Counted from the stretch's first letter, positions 1 to 6,636 are shown. The stretch: 11,998 bases of DNA from Candidatus Falkowbacteria bacterium CG10_big_fil_rev_8_21_14_0_10_43_10 (GCA_002773655.1 PFAR01000018.1:8884-20881), one strand, 5' to 3'. The notes: a model not told the origin generated them from the letters alone. A program made the numbers and translations.

Positions 1-606
1 TTCTTTTGCCTCTTCGCCCGCGCCTTCGCCTTCAGCGGCCGGCGTTTCTTCTTCCGCCGCTCTCGGCTCGGTTACGTTGACAACGACATCATCCGGATTA
101 TTTAAAATTGTAATCTTATCGGATATCACTAAATCCTTGATGTGAATTGTGCTGGAAAAATCCGTCAAACAGGAAATATCAACTTTAAACCTCTTTATTA
201 AATCGGCCGGCAGACATTCAATTTCTATTTCATTTAACTGCTTAATGACAATGCCTCCTTCATTTTTAACCACCGGCGCCTCGCCGACAAACTCTAATTC
301 AACCGGAGCGGTAACTTTCTTGGCAAGGTCAACTTCATAAAAATCAATGTGTAAAATTCTATCTTTTACCGGCTCGTACTGAACTTCATGGATCAGGACT
401 TTTTTGCTCTGGCCGTCATCAAAAACCAAATCAATTAAGCTTGATTCTCCGGCGTCTTCATACGCCTTGGCAAATTTAACATAATCAATAAATAAACTAA
501 GGCCAATCTGCCCCTTGCTGTATACGATCGCGGGTATCATCCCTTCTTTGCGAACTTTCTTAAGGCTTAAGCCTTTTTCTCTATTTTTTACTTTTAATTG
601 GATCAT
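1..606 (-). CDS. rplY: 50S ribosomal protein bL25 (CTC/TL5 type), 3' end cut by window edge
   Basis: Reading leftward from the ATG at 606, 202 codons stay open to the window edge. The N-terminal half matches the L25 5S-rRNA-binding domain: it opens MIQLKVKNREKG, then shows the typical GMIPAIVYSKG segment near residue 23 and the VLIHEVQYEPVKDRILHIDFYEV block near 70-95. The second half (about 95-185) matches the beta-rich CTC/TL5 domain (VELEFVGEAPVVKNEGG, then IHIKDL and DDVVVNV). The visible end is an Ala/Glu-rich tail, typical of long CTC-type L25 proteins, so little is probably missing. The protein binds 5S rRNA in the large subunit. No Shine-Dalgarno precedes the ATG. It lies downstream of rodA on the same strand but has its own promoter-like sequence at 634-662. 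Confidence 0.93.
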   Translation of the reverse strand, partial: MIQLKVKNREKGLSLKKVRKEGMIPAIVYSKGQIGLSLFIDYVKFAKAYEDAGESSLIDLVFDDGQSKKVLIHEVQYEPVKDRILHIDFYEVDLAKKVTAPVELEFVGEAPVVKNEGGIVIKQLNEIEIECLPADLIKRFKVDISCLTDFSSTIHIKDLVISDKITILNNPDDVVVNVTEPRAAEEETPAAEGEGAGEEAKE

Positions 607-633
607 AAGATATTGATTTATTTAACTCTATTA

Positions 634-662
634 TTTATAAATGATTATCCTTGAAATGTCAA
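634..662 (-). promoter_or_regulatory. Sigma-70-like promoter of rplY
   Basis: On the minus strand, TTGACA (plus-strand positions 657-662) and TATAAA (634-639) are separated by exactly 17 bases. The predicted start near 627 gives a leader of about 20 nt before the rplY ATG at 606. The site lies in the 65-bp gap between the rodA stop and rplY, so L25 can be transcribed independently of the upstream membrane-protein/rodA pair. Confidence 0.6.
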
Positions 663-671
663 ATCGGGCTG

Positions 672-1775
672 TTAATTATGGCGGGTGTGAATAATAACGC
701 TCTCCGCAATCCCTACTAAAACAAGGCTGGCTATCAAGGAACTGCCTCCGTAGCTGACAAAAGGCAGAGGAATTCCCACCACCGGCAGGATTCCGATATT
801 CATTCCGATATTAATGAACATTTGGACAAAAAATAAAATAATCGCCCCTAAAATTATATATAAGCCGAAATTATTATTAAGATGCCGGACCCAATACAGC
901 ATCCGGAAAAATAATACCGCGAAAAAAGTCGTCAAAAAAATTACTCCTAAAAGCCCGAGTTCCTCGCCAATAACCGCGAAAATAAAATCAGTCTGGCTTT
1001 CCGGCAAAAATTTAAGCTGGGACTGGGAACCGAATCCCAAGCCTTTGCCGAACAGTCCGCCGGAACCGATGGCAATAATCGCCTGGGCCACGTTATATCC
1101 CTGCTCCAGCGAACTGATATTGGGATTAAGGAATGTTAAAATTCTTTCTTTCTGGTAATCTTTCAGTAAAAAAAAGAAGCTGGTCGCGAAAAGCATCAGC
1201 GATATAAAAGTAATAATGATTATCTGCTTCCTGTTTAGACCAAAAATCGCCAAAATTGCCAGCCAAAAAATAAAAATAATTGTCGCGGAGCCGAAATCCG
1301 GCTGCCATAATATTAAAATAATAGGCAAAAAAACAATTAAACCTGTTAAAATAATATGTTTAAGCTGGTTTATTTTATAGGAAGCGGCGGAAAAATATTT
1401 TGCCAGCGCCAAAACCACGACAATTTTAACCAGCTCGGAAGGCTGTAGGCTAAAGCCGCCGAATTCAAACCAGGCGCGCGTGCCGCGTACCGTTTCACCA
1501 AAAAGCAACACTAAAATTAACGACCCTATTCCGCCGGCATAGATCCATTTATTAAAACCGTACAGCGCGTGAAAATCAAAAAAACTGAATATAAATAAAA
1601 GCGCTATTCCAACAACGGCAAAAACGCATTGCTTTTTAAAATTAATAAACCCGGCTTCCCCTCCGCTGAGGGCGACGCTGTAAATCACCGCCAAGCCGAA
1701 ACCGATAAGCAGAATAATACATCCGAATATTATCCAGTCAATCTTTTTTAGATGAGTAAGTAATTTATTAAACAT
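672..1775 (-). CDS. rodA: RodA/FtsW/SpoVE (SEDS) peptidoglycan glycosyltransferase
   Basis: A 367-residue polytopic membrane protein, the normal length for RodA. SEDS proteins polymerise lipid II glycan strands together with a class B PBP; RodA acts in side-wall elongation. Visible family signatures are RGTRAWFEFGGFSLQPSELVK (about 97-117), WQPDFGSA (157-164), the loop LPESQTDFIFAVIGEELGLLG (257-277) and the C-terminal NIGMNIGILPVVGIPLPFVSYGGSSLI. Asp263 in QTDFIFA corresponds to the proposed catalytic aspartate of Thermus RodA. The short N-terminus and IGMNIGILPVVG segment favour RodA over FtsW, though the family members are hard to separate. No cognate PBP or mreBCD is in the window. It lies 45 bp downstream of the membrane protein at 1821-2777 and probably shares its promoter. 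No Shine-Dalgarno precedes the ATG. Confidence 0.93.
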   Translation of the reverse strand: MFNKLLTHLKKIDWIIFGCIILLIGFGLAVIYSVALSGGEAGFINFKKQCVFAVVGIALLFIFSFFDFHALYGFNKWIYAGGIGSLILVLLFGETVRGTRAWFEFGGFSLQPSELVKIVVVLALAKYFSAASYKINQLKHIILTGLIVFLPIILILWQPDFGSATIIFIFWLAILAIFGLNRKQIIIITFISLMLFATSFFFLLKDYQKERILTFLNPNISSLEQGYNVAQAIIAIGSGGLFGKGLGFGSQSQLKFLPESQTDFIFAVIGEELGLLGVIFLTTFFAVLFFRMLYWVRHLNNNFGLYIILGAIILFFVQMFINIGMNIGILPVVGIPLPFVSYGGSSLIASLVLVGIAESVIIHTRHN

Positions 1776-1793
1776 AAAAAAAGCACGGAGTTT

Positions 1794-1820
1794 GAAGTAC
1801 GAAAGAGGAGGGCGTACTTC
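1794..1820. repeat. 8-bp inverted repeat in the 45-bp gap before rodA
   Basis: GAAGTACG (1794-1801) and CGTACTTC (1813-1820) can form a perfect 8-bp hairpin with an 11-nt loop. On the rodA mRNA the hairpin lies between the stop codon of the upstream gene and the rodA ATG, and its loop contains CCTCCTCTTT, which resembles the anti-Shine-Dalgarno. No T tract directly follows the stem on the minus strand (a T7 run comes 11 nt later, at the start codon), so it is not a classical terminator. It may be a small translational or processing hairpin; function unknown. Confidence 0.45.
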
Positions 1821-2777
1821 TCACTTCAATTGTCCCGAACCCAGTTCAAAGGGGATATAGTTGCTTTTATCAAAAATATTGACTGAGGGGATTATTTTAA
1901 TCTGGGATCCCGATATTCTCCCTGGCCAGATGATGCTTATTTTTTTTGATTCCCCGGACTTCAGTTGTTCCACTTTGTATTTATTTATCCCGGCCAGCCG
2001 GCTGCCCGATTGTAAAATAATTAAAAAATCCACCTCCCAGTAATTAAACGGGGAATTATTCTCGGCAATGAAATTTAAGGTGTTTAAAGGGTCTTGACCG
2101 GAACTTCCGGGCAGCAACTCCGCGCCGGCAGCCTCAATATTGGCGCGTTCTTTTACAAACTGTTCAACGTTTCCCTGATATAATGAGTCAAACTCACGAA
2201 CATTAACCCTGCTCCAGTTTATATTAGCAATCTCCACCCGGGCGTTAGCGGGCTTCGGGCCGTCATATAAAAACTCGGCCAAATATTTTTCTTCTTTGGG
2301 CAGAAGAAACTCGCGCTTGGTTTCAGTTGTATTTTGACCGATAACAAAAAAATAATCAAAGGTCGCATACCAGTCGGCATTGGGATTTTGTATTTTGACC
2401 GCCAAATCAGAATTATCTCCTCCCCCGCCGGGCAAGATATTGACATTGCCGACTAGAAAATCATCAGCTGCCAGCCTCTTGATAAAATCATGGCTGATAG
2501 CCGGCACCGCTGTCAACAGCCGGCTGATTTGCTCCTCCTCCGGCAAACCGCGATAATAATATTCGGCAAAACCATAAATGCCATATCCCCAGAAAGAAAT
2601 GCTTGCCAAAATCAGCAAACCGATTAAGATCCGCCGCAAAAACGCCCGATGTTCAACCCACCACAGCCCCATATTTAACTGCAAATTCGTCGGCCCTTCA
2701 ATCGGACGGTAGCTCTTCAGGTTATTATTTAATTTTATCTCCGCAGAAGTATTATCTGCGTCCTTGTTTTTTGGCAT
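1821..2777 (-). CDS. Unrecognised single-pass membrane protein with two extracytoplasmic beta (FxLYD/Ig-like) segments
   Basis: 318 residues from the ATG at 2777; an in-frame TTG at 2783 exists, but the ATG fits the promoter position better. I do not recognise a named family. A polar N-terminus (1-45) contains WWVEHRAFLRR, followed by one hydrophobic membrane helix (about 49-70) and an external region. Two segments look like small beta-sandwich repeats: about 122-190 (SDLAVKIQNPNADWYATFDYFFVIG) and about 231-305 (LNFIAENNSPFNYWEVDFLIILQ). Both have the pattern of N-x-(N/S)-x-x-(W/Y) followed by alternating hydrophobics seen in FxLYD-type domains. A Gly-rich turn (LPGGGGD) is near 115-121. It is first in the leftward unit, directly upstream of rodA, which suggests an envelope role, perhaps with the elongation machinery; that is inference from position only. 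Confidence 0.75.
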   Translation of the reverse strand: MPKNKDADNTSAEIKLNNNLKSYRPIEGPTNLQLNMGLWWVEHRAFLRRILIGLLILASISFWGYGIYGFAEYYYRGLPEEEQISRLLTAVPAISHDFIKRLAADDFLVGNVNILPGGGGDNSDLAVKIQNPNADWYATFDYFFVIGQNTTETKREFLLPKEEKYLAEFLYDGPKPANARVEIANINWSRVNVREFDSLYQGNVEQFVKERANIEAAGAELLPGSSGQDPLNTLNFIAENNSPFNYWEVDFLIILQSGSRLAGINKYKVEQLKSGESKKISIIWPGRISGSQIKIIPSVNIFDKSNYIPFELGSGQLK

Positions 2778-2787
2778 AATCAATTAA

Positions 2788-2816
2788 ATTATAACATAAA
2801 AAAATACTAACAACAA
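2788..2816 (-). promoter_or_regulatory. Promoter of the membrane protein-rodA unit, probably giving a leaderless mRNA
   Basis: On the minus strand, a perfect TATAAT (plus positions 2788-2793) lies 17 bases from TTGTTG (2811-2816). The expected transcription start, 6-8 bases past the -10 box, is near 2780, only a few bases before the ATG at 2777 and past the alternative TTG at 2783. This selects the ATG as the start and implies an essentially leaderless transcript. Confidence 0.6.
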
Positions 2817-2820
2817 AATA

Positions 2821-2849
2821 TTGCTTTGCCATAAAATCTGTGTTACACT
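2821..2849 (+). promoter_or_regulatory. Promoter of gyrB
   Basis: TTGCTT (2821-2826) and TACACT (2844-2849) are 17 bases apart, and TG at 2841-2842 makes an extended -10 element. Predicted start near 2856, leader about 50 nt. Its -35 box is only 4 bp from the -35 box of the divergent promoter at 2788-2816, so the two transcription units share a compact back-to-back control region. Confidence 0.45.
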
Positions 2850-2905
2850 AAAAGTAAATATTGGCACCTCTGTGTGCATATTTTTATTGCTTAATAAATT
2901 TGAAT

Positions 2906-4969
2906 ATGACTGAAAAAATGACTGAAAAACAAACAAAAATCCAAACAAAAATCGCCGCCGCCAAATCGAAAAAAGACTCCGAATACGGCGCGGAAAGCAT
3001 TACCGTCCTTGAGGGATTAGATCCGGTCCGCCGGCGCCCCGGCATGTACATCGGTTCAACCGCGTCCTCGGGGTTGCACCACTTGATTTATGAAGTTGTT
3101 GATAACGGCATTGACGAAGCTATGGCCGGTTATGCCGATGAAATTTCCCTCACCCTGCTCCAAAACGGGATGGTGGAGGTTTGGGATAACGGACGCGGTA
3201 TTCCGGTCGGCATACATTCGGTTACTAAAGTTTCCGCCCTAGAGACCGTAATGACAAAACTGCACGCCGGCGGAAAATTCGGCGGCGGCGGTTACAAAGT
3301 TTCCGGCGGCTTGCACGGCGTCGGAGTTTCCGTTGTTAACGCGCTGTCGGAATACTGCAAAGTTGAAGTTCACCGCGAAGATAAAATTTGGGTCCAGGAA
3401 TATAAAATCGGCAAGCCGAAGGCTAAAGTCAAGGCAGTCGGTAAAAGCAAAGGCACGGGGACAATCGTTACCTTTAAACCGGATCCGACTATATTTACTG
3501 AAACTGAATTTAAATGGGGCACTATTTTAGACCGGATGCGGCAACAAGCCTACCTGACCAAGGGCATTACTATTAATGTTGAGGACAAGCGCGATGGCCA
3601 CCATCCAAAAAAATTCCGATTTCATTTTGAAGGCGGCATTAAAGCCTATATTAAAGCTTTAAACCAGCATAATACGCCTAAGCATGAAACCATTTTTTAT
3701 ATTGATAAAGACATAAATGATACTAAGGTGGAGGTTGCCCTCCAGTATAATGACGGCTACAATGAAGAATTTTTCGCCTTTGCCAACAACATCCATAACC
3801 CGGAGGGCGGCACTCACATGATTGGCTTTCACACCGCTTTAACCCGCGTTTTAAACAGTTACGCGCGCAAACAAAACTTGCTTAAAGAAAAAGAAGATAA
3901 TCTGACCGGCGACGACACCCGCGAAGGGCTGACGGCCATTGTCTCGGTAAAGCTGACCGATCCTCAATTTGAAGGGCAAACCAAAGGAAAACTGGGCAAC
4001 GCGGAAATTAAAAACTACGTTGACCAAATTTTCAGCGAAACATTCACGATATTTTTAGAAGAGCATCCCCGGGAGGCGGAGGCGATAATCGCCAAGTGTA
4101 ATTTAGCCGCCCAGGCCCGGATTGCCGCCCGGACCGCCCGCGCGAGCATTCTTCGAAAAGGAGCCCTGGAAGGCATGACCCTGCCGGGAAAACTGGCTGA
4201 CTGCTCTTCCCGCAAGGCGGAGGAATGCGAATTATACATCGTTGAGGGCGACAGCGCCGGCGGCAGCGCCAAACAGGGACGCGACCGCAGATTTCAGGCC
4301 ATACTCCCCTTACGCGGCAAAATCCTTAACGTTGAAAGAGCCCGCCTGGATAAGATGCTGGCCAACAATGAAATAAAAAATACGGTCATCGCCCTGGGCA
4401 CTAACATTGATGAACAGTTTGATATAGAGAAACTGCGCTACCACCGGATTATAATCATGACCGATGCCGATGTGGATGGCGCTCATATCCGCACCTTGCT
4501 TTTAACTTTGTTCTACCGGCACTTTAAACCGCTGGTGGAAAACGGCAATCTTTATATCGCCCAGCCGCCACTTTATCAGATAAGAAAAGGCAAGGAATCC
4601 CATTGGATTTACAGCGATGAAGAAAAAGACAAATTAGTTAAAAAGATGGGCGGCGGCGAAATAGAAGAAGCGGAAGAAGAGGCGGAGGAAGGGATGAGCG
4701 CGGCCGAGGAAACGGCGGCGGAAGAAGCCGAAGTGAAAAAAACAGCGGATAAAATCCATATTCAGCGCTACAAAGGTTTGGGTGAAATGAACCCGGATCA
4801 GCTTTGGGAAACAACCATGAATCCGGATAATAGAATCCTGCTGCAGGTATCGGTTGAGGACGCGGCCCGGGCGGACGAGACTTTTGATATATTAATGGGC
4901 TCCGACGTGGTTCCCCGCCGCAAATTTATCCAGACCCAGGCGAAAAACGTGCAAAATTTAGATATATAA
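2906..4969 (+). CDS. gyrB: DNA gyrase subunit B
   Basis: 687 residues from the ATG at 2906 (a second in-frame ATG is at 2918; reading further upstream would need a TTG start next to the promoter). GyrB is the ATPase and TOPRIM subunit of gyrase, which introduces negative supercoils with GyrA. The GHKL ATPase domain shows VVDNGIDEA (64-72, Bergerat Asn67), DNGRGIP (94-100) and GGLHGVGVSVVN (134-145). The transducer has QTKGKLGN (358-365) with the ATP-contacting Lys. The TOPRIM domain has EGDSAGG (447-453) and DADVDG (520-525). The ending matches GyrB (QRYKGLGEMNPDQLWETTM, then NVQNLDI). A Glu/Ala-rich insert of about 28 residues (582-610) lies just before QRYKGLGEMN. ParE is a close relative; the C-terminus favours GyrB. 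gyrA is not in the window. No Shine-Dalgarno precedes the start. Confidence 0.95.
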   Translation: MTEKMTEKQTKIQTKIAAAKSKKDSEYGAESITVLEGLDPVRRRPGMYIGSTASSGLHHLIYEVVDNGIDEAMAGYADEISLTLLQNGMVEVWDNGRGIPVGIHSVTKVSALETVMTKLHAGGKFGGGGYKVSGGLHGVGVSVVNALSEYCKVEVHREDKIWVQEYKIGKPKAKVKAVGKSKGTGTIVTFKPDPTIFTETEFKWGTILDRMRQQAYLTKGITINVEDKRDGHHPKKFRFHFEGGIKAYIKALNQHNTPKHETIFYIDKDINDTKVEVALQYNDGYNEEFFAFANNIHNPEGGTHMIGFHTALTRVLNSYARKQNLLKEKEDNLTGDDTREGLTAIVSVKLTDPQFEGQTKGKLGNAEIKNYVDQIFSETFTIFLEEHPREAEAIIAKCNLAAQARIAARTARASILRKGALEGMTLPGKLADCSSRKAEECELYIVEGDSAGGSAKQGRDRRFQAILPLRGKILNVERARLDKMLANNEIKNTVIALGTNIDEQFDIEKLRYHRIIIMTDADVDGAHIRTLLLTLFYRHFKPLVENGNLYIAQPPLYQIRKGKESHWIYSDEEKDKLVKKMGGGEIEEAEEEAEEGMSAAEETAAEEAEVKKTADKIHIQRYKGLGEMNPDQLWETTMNPDNRILLQVSVEDAARADETFDILMGSDVVPRRKFIQTQAKNVQNLDI

Positions 4970-5010
4970 ACAACTCCGCGAATTATTTGCCCATAAGATT
5001 GTTTTATTAT

Positions 5011-5039
5011 TTGACATTTTTTTAATTATGCCGTAGAAT
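5011..5039 (+). promoter_or_regulatory. Strong sigma-70-like promoter of secE-nusG-rplK-rplA
   Basis: A perfect TTGACA (5011-5016) lies exactly 17 bases from TAGAAT (5034-5039), a 5/6 match to TATAAT. It is the best promoter match in the window. The predicted start near 5046 leaves a leader of about 134 nt before the secE ATG, and this leader contains a hairpin (5051-5075) and the repeat element at 5087-5170. Confidence 0.7.
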
Positions 5040-5050
5040 ATAAACAAGAT

Positions 5051-5076
5051 AAAACCGCCTTCCAGGGGCTGTTTTT
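5051..5076 (+). terminator. Hairpin with T run: gyrB terminator or 5' leader hairpin of the secE unit
   Basis: AAAACCGCC (5051-5059) pairs with GGCTGTTTT (5067-5075) with one mismatch; a further G-U pair closes the loop. T5 lies at 5072-5076. By structure it is a modest rho-independent terminator for gyrB, but it lies just downstream of the predicted secE start, so it would also form the 5' end of that mRNA. The T run is itself paired with the A run, which weakens the terminator reading. Confidence 0.35.
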
Positions 5077-5086
5077 AAATTCAAAA

Positions 5087-5170
5087 AATTTGTACGAATT
5101 TAAACCGGTATCAAACTGTACGATAGCTTTCGAATTAAAGGATTGCAAACTGTCTATCTGCGTACTAATT
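5087..5170. repeat. Leader repeat element, copy 1 (84 bp, before secE)
   Basis: Bounded by the inverted ends AATTTGTACG (5087-5096) and CGTACTAATT (5161-5170). Its left end aligns without gaps to the left end of the element at 5924-6122 (about 20 of 27 bases: TTGTACG, ATTTA, TCAAAC shared). Its right half, including TTCGAATTAAAGGAT (5129-5143), aligns without gaps to the right end of that element and on to the start codon (41 of 54 bases before each ATG). It appears to be the same element lacking most of the central palindrome. It may be a dispersed repeat, a regulatory leader, or both. Confidence 0.6.
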
Positions 5171-5179
5171 TACTTCTAT

Positions 5180-5365
5180 ATGATTGCAAAAACAATAAAT
5201 TACATCAAAGAGTCGATTGAAGAAATAAAAAAAGTTACTTGGCCGACAAAAAAAGAAACGAAGCAATATACTCTTCTGGTTATCGCCATCAGTATCGCCG
5301 TGGCCATTTATTTAGGCGCGCTTGATTATATTTTTAACTTAATACTGGAGTTATTAATTGAATAA
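5180..5365 (+). CDS. secE: Preprotein translocase subunit SecE
   Basis: 61 residues from the ATG at 5180. SecE is the small essential clamp subunit of the SecYEG channel in the cytoplasmic membrane. The amphipathic N-terminal helix and hinge are clear (INYIKESIEEIKKVTWPTKKET, with the family hallmark KVTWPT near residues 23-28). They are followed by one transmembrane helix (about 35-57, LLVIAISIAVAIYLGALDYI). The single-span form is the usual length outside enterobacteria. It is followed after 1 base by nusG, the classical order. The reading frame extends upstream only through a TTG inside the repeat leader, so the ATG in the conserved TTCTATATG context is preferred. No Shine-Dalgarno. Confidence 0.93.
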   Translation: MIAKTINYIKESIEEIKKVTWPTKKETKQYTLLVIAISIAVAIYLGALDYIFNLILELLIE

Positions 5366-5366
5366 T

Positions 5367-5912
5367 ATGTCTAAACAAACAGCCAATTTAGGGAAAAGAT
5401 GGTATGCTATCCATACCTATAGCGGCTACGAAGAAAACGTGGTGCACAATTTAAAGCAAAGGGTTGAATCCATGGATATGGAGGACAAAATTTTTGACAT
5501 TATTATCCCTAAAGAAAAAAAAATAAAAATAAAAAATGGAAAGCGCCAGGTAGTGGAGGATAAAATATTCCCGGGATATGTTTTAGTTAATATGCTTGTG
5601 ACCGACGACTCCTGGTACGTGGTGCGCAACACGCCGAATGTAACCGGCTTTATCGGCACGGGAACAATTCCCACGCCGATTTCGGAAAAAGAAATAAAAG
5701 AACTGCAAAAAAGAATGGGCGTGGAAGAGCCTAAATTCATTATTGATGTTACCAAAGGAGCGGCGGTCAGAATTACCGACGGACCCTTTAAAAATATGGA
5801 GGGAAAAGTTGTTGATATCGACAGCGAAAAAGGAAAAGTTAAAGTGCTGATATCCATGTTCGGCCGGGAAACTCCGGTTAATTTAGACTTTTTACAGATA
5901 AAGAAGATTTAA
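5367..5912 (+). CDS. nusG: Transcription termination/antitermination factor NusG
   Basis: 181 residues from the ATG at 5367, one base after the secE stop. An in-frame TTG at 5358, overlapping secE, lies 7 bases after GGAG (5347-5350) and is a credible alternative giving 184 residues. NusG binds RNA polymerase and modulates pausing, Rho termination and coupling to ribosomes. The NGN domain is visible (KRWYAIHTYSGYEENV at 10-25, KIFPGYVLVNM at 66-76, VRNTPNVTGFIGTG at 86-99). The KOW domain follows (about 127-157: GAAVRITDGPFKNMEGKV), ending in the usual GRETPVNLDFLQIKKI. Length and domain order are normal. Confidence 0.95.
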   Translation: MSKQTANLGKRWYAIHTYSGYEENVVHNLKQRVESMDMEDKIFDIIIPKEKKIKIKNGKRQVVEDKIFPGYVLVNMLVTDDSWYVVRNTPNVTGFIGTGTIPTPISEKEIKELQKRMGVEEPKFIIDVTKGAAVRITDGPFKNMEGKVVDIDSEKGKVKVLISMFGRETPVNLDFLQIKKI

Positions 5913-5923
5913 TTCAAGTTAAA

Positions 5924-6122
5924 TTGTACGGATTTATACGAACGTCAAACCTTTAATTCGAATGACATATACGAACTTAAACCGACCCGGATGGATGCGA
6001 ATACTTCAAATTTAATATTAATATTATTACAAATATTTGAAGCATTCGCATCCATCTGAGTCCGATTAGATAGGTATAAAGCATTCGAATTAAAGGATCG
6101 CGAATAGTTTAGATACGTACAA
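5924..6122. repeat. Leader repeat element, copy 2: 199-bp gapless imperfect palindrome before rplK
   Basis: The two halves, read as inverted repeats from TTGTACG (5924-5930) and CGTACAA (6116-6122), stay in register for 88 positions without an indel, with roughly three quarters identical. Perfect or near-perfect blocks are CCTTTAATTCGAATG (5950-5964) with CATTCGAATTAAAGG (6082-6096), and an inner 22-bp stem (5990-6011 with 6035-6056) with one A-C mismatch. The apical loop is 23 nt and AT-rich. The element fills nearly the whole nusG-rplK gap and its right end shares sequence with the secE leader. In RNA it would make a very long hairpin ending 12 nt before the rplK ATG. No T tract follows, so it is not a terminator. 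Confidence 0.75.
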
Positions 6123-6134
6123 ATCAATTTCTAT

Positions 6135-6554
6135 ATGAAAGAAATTTTAACAAAAATAAAACTGCAAATACGGGGAGGCCAGGCGAATCCCGCCCCGCCA
6201 GTCGGTCCGGCGCTGGGTCAGGCCGGCTTGAATATCCAGGAATTCTGCGCTAAATTTAATGACACCTCCAAAAGCAAAATGGGCGAACTTGTCCCGGTGG
6301 AAATAACGGTTTATAAAGACCGCACCTACAATTTTATCATGAAGGAGTCGCCGGCTTCGGAATTGATAAAACAAGCCGCTAAAATAAAAAAGGGCTCGGG
6401 CAAACCTCTTTCGGAAAAAGTCGGCAGTTTGACAAAAGCGCAGCTCAAGGAAATCGCGGGAAAAAAAATGGCGGATTTAAACGCCAACACTATTGAAGCG
6501 GCCATGAAGATTATTGCCGGCACGGCCAGGCAGATGGGAGTGGAAATCAAATAA
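6135..6554 (+). CDS. rplK: 50S ribosomal protein uL11
   Basis: 139 residues, full length for L11. The N-terminal domain carries the near-invariant GGQANPAPPVGPALGQAGLN segment (about 14-33), whose prolines form the thiostrepton-site loop; the C-terminal rRNA-binding domain includes KGSGKPLSEKVGSLT and the closing IIAGTARQMGVEIK. L11 binds the GTPase-associated region of 23S rRNA. The ATG at 6135 lies in the sequence TTTCTATATG, also found at secE, with no Shine-Dalgarno. In most bacteria L1 autoregulates the rplK-rplA message; here a long hairpin leader and a second hairpin precede the two cistrons, but I see no clear L1-site mimic. Confidence 0.95.
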   Translation: MKEILTKIKLQIRGGQANPAPPVGPALGQAGLNIQEFCAKFNDTSKSKMGELVPVEITVYKDRTYNFIMKESPASELIKQAAKIKKGSGKPLSEKVGSLTKAQLKEIAGKKMADLNANTIEAAMKIIAGTARQMGVEIK

Positions 6555-6561
6555 ATAACCA

Positions 6562-6636
6562 ATGCGAACCTACTAATTAACATGCGAACCTACGAACTTG
6601 CAAATGAAAAATAATTCGCAAGTTCGCAGGTTCGCA
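6562..6636. repeat. GCGAACCTACGAACTTGC hairpin with a direct repeat, between rplK and rplA
   Basis: ATGCGAACCTAC occurs twice, 20 bp apart (6562-6573 and 6582-6593). The second copy opens a 19-nt arm (6583-6601) that pairs with 6618-6636 with a single A-C mismatch and a 16-nt loop (6602-6617). There is no T run after it, so a terminator is unlikely. The GCGAAC/GTTCGC words and the inverted layout resemble a REP-type extragenic palindrome; an L11-operon regulatory hairpin is the alternative. Confidence 0.65.

Noticed and set aside
2861..2905. Extension of gyrB to an upstream TTG (15 extra residues)
   Set aside because: The TTG lies within a few bases of the predicted transcription start, the added residues resemble no GyrB N-terminus, and two ATGs follow.
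2778..2905. Possible replication origin beside gyrB
   Set aside because: Only one imperfect DnaA-box-like word (TGTGCATAT at 2873), no dnaA or dnaN, and no AT-rich unwinding repeats.
5090..5179. 30-residue N-terminal extension of SecE from a TTG
   Set aside because: It would translate the repeat element; SecE similarity begins at the ATG at 5180 and its usual length is about 60 residues.
4970..5179. tRNA-Trp or rpmG before secE, as in many bacteria
   Set aside because: I could find neither a cloverleaf nor an L33-like reading frame; the space is filled by promoter, hairpin and repeat element.
5426..5857. 143-codon antisense ORF inside nusG, and similar antisense ORFs inside rodA, rplA, the deaminase and tmk
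   Set aside because: These mirror the codon pattern of well-recognised genes on the other strand and show no family signature.
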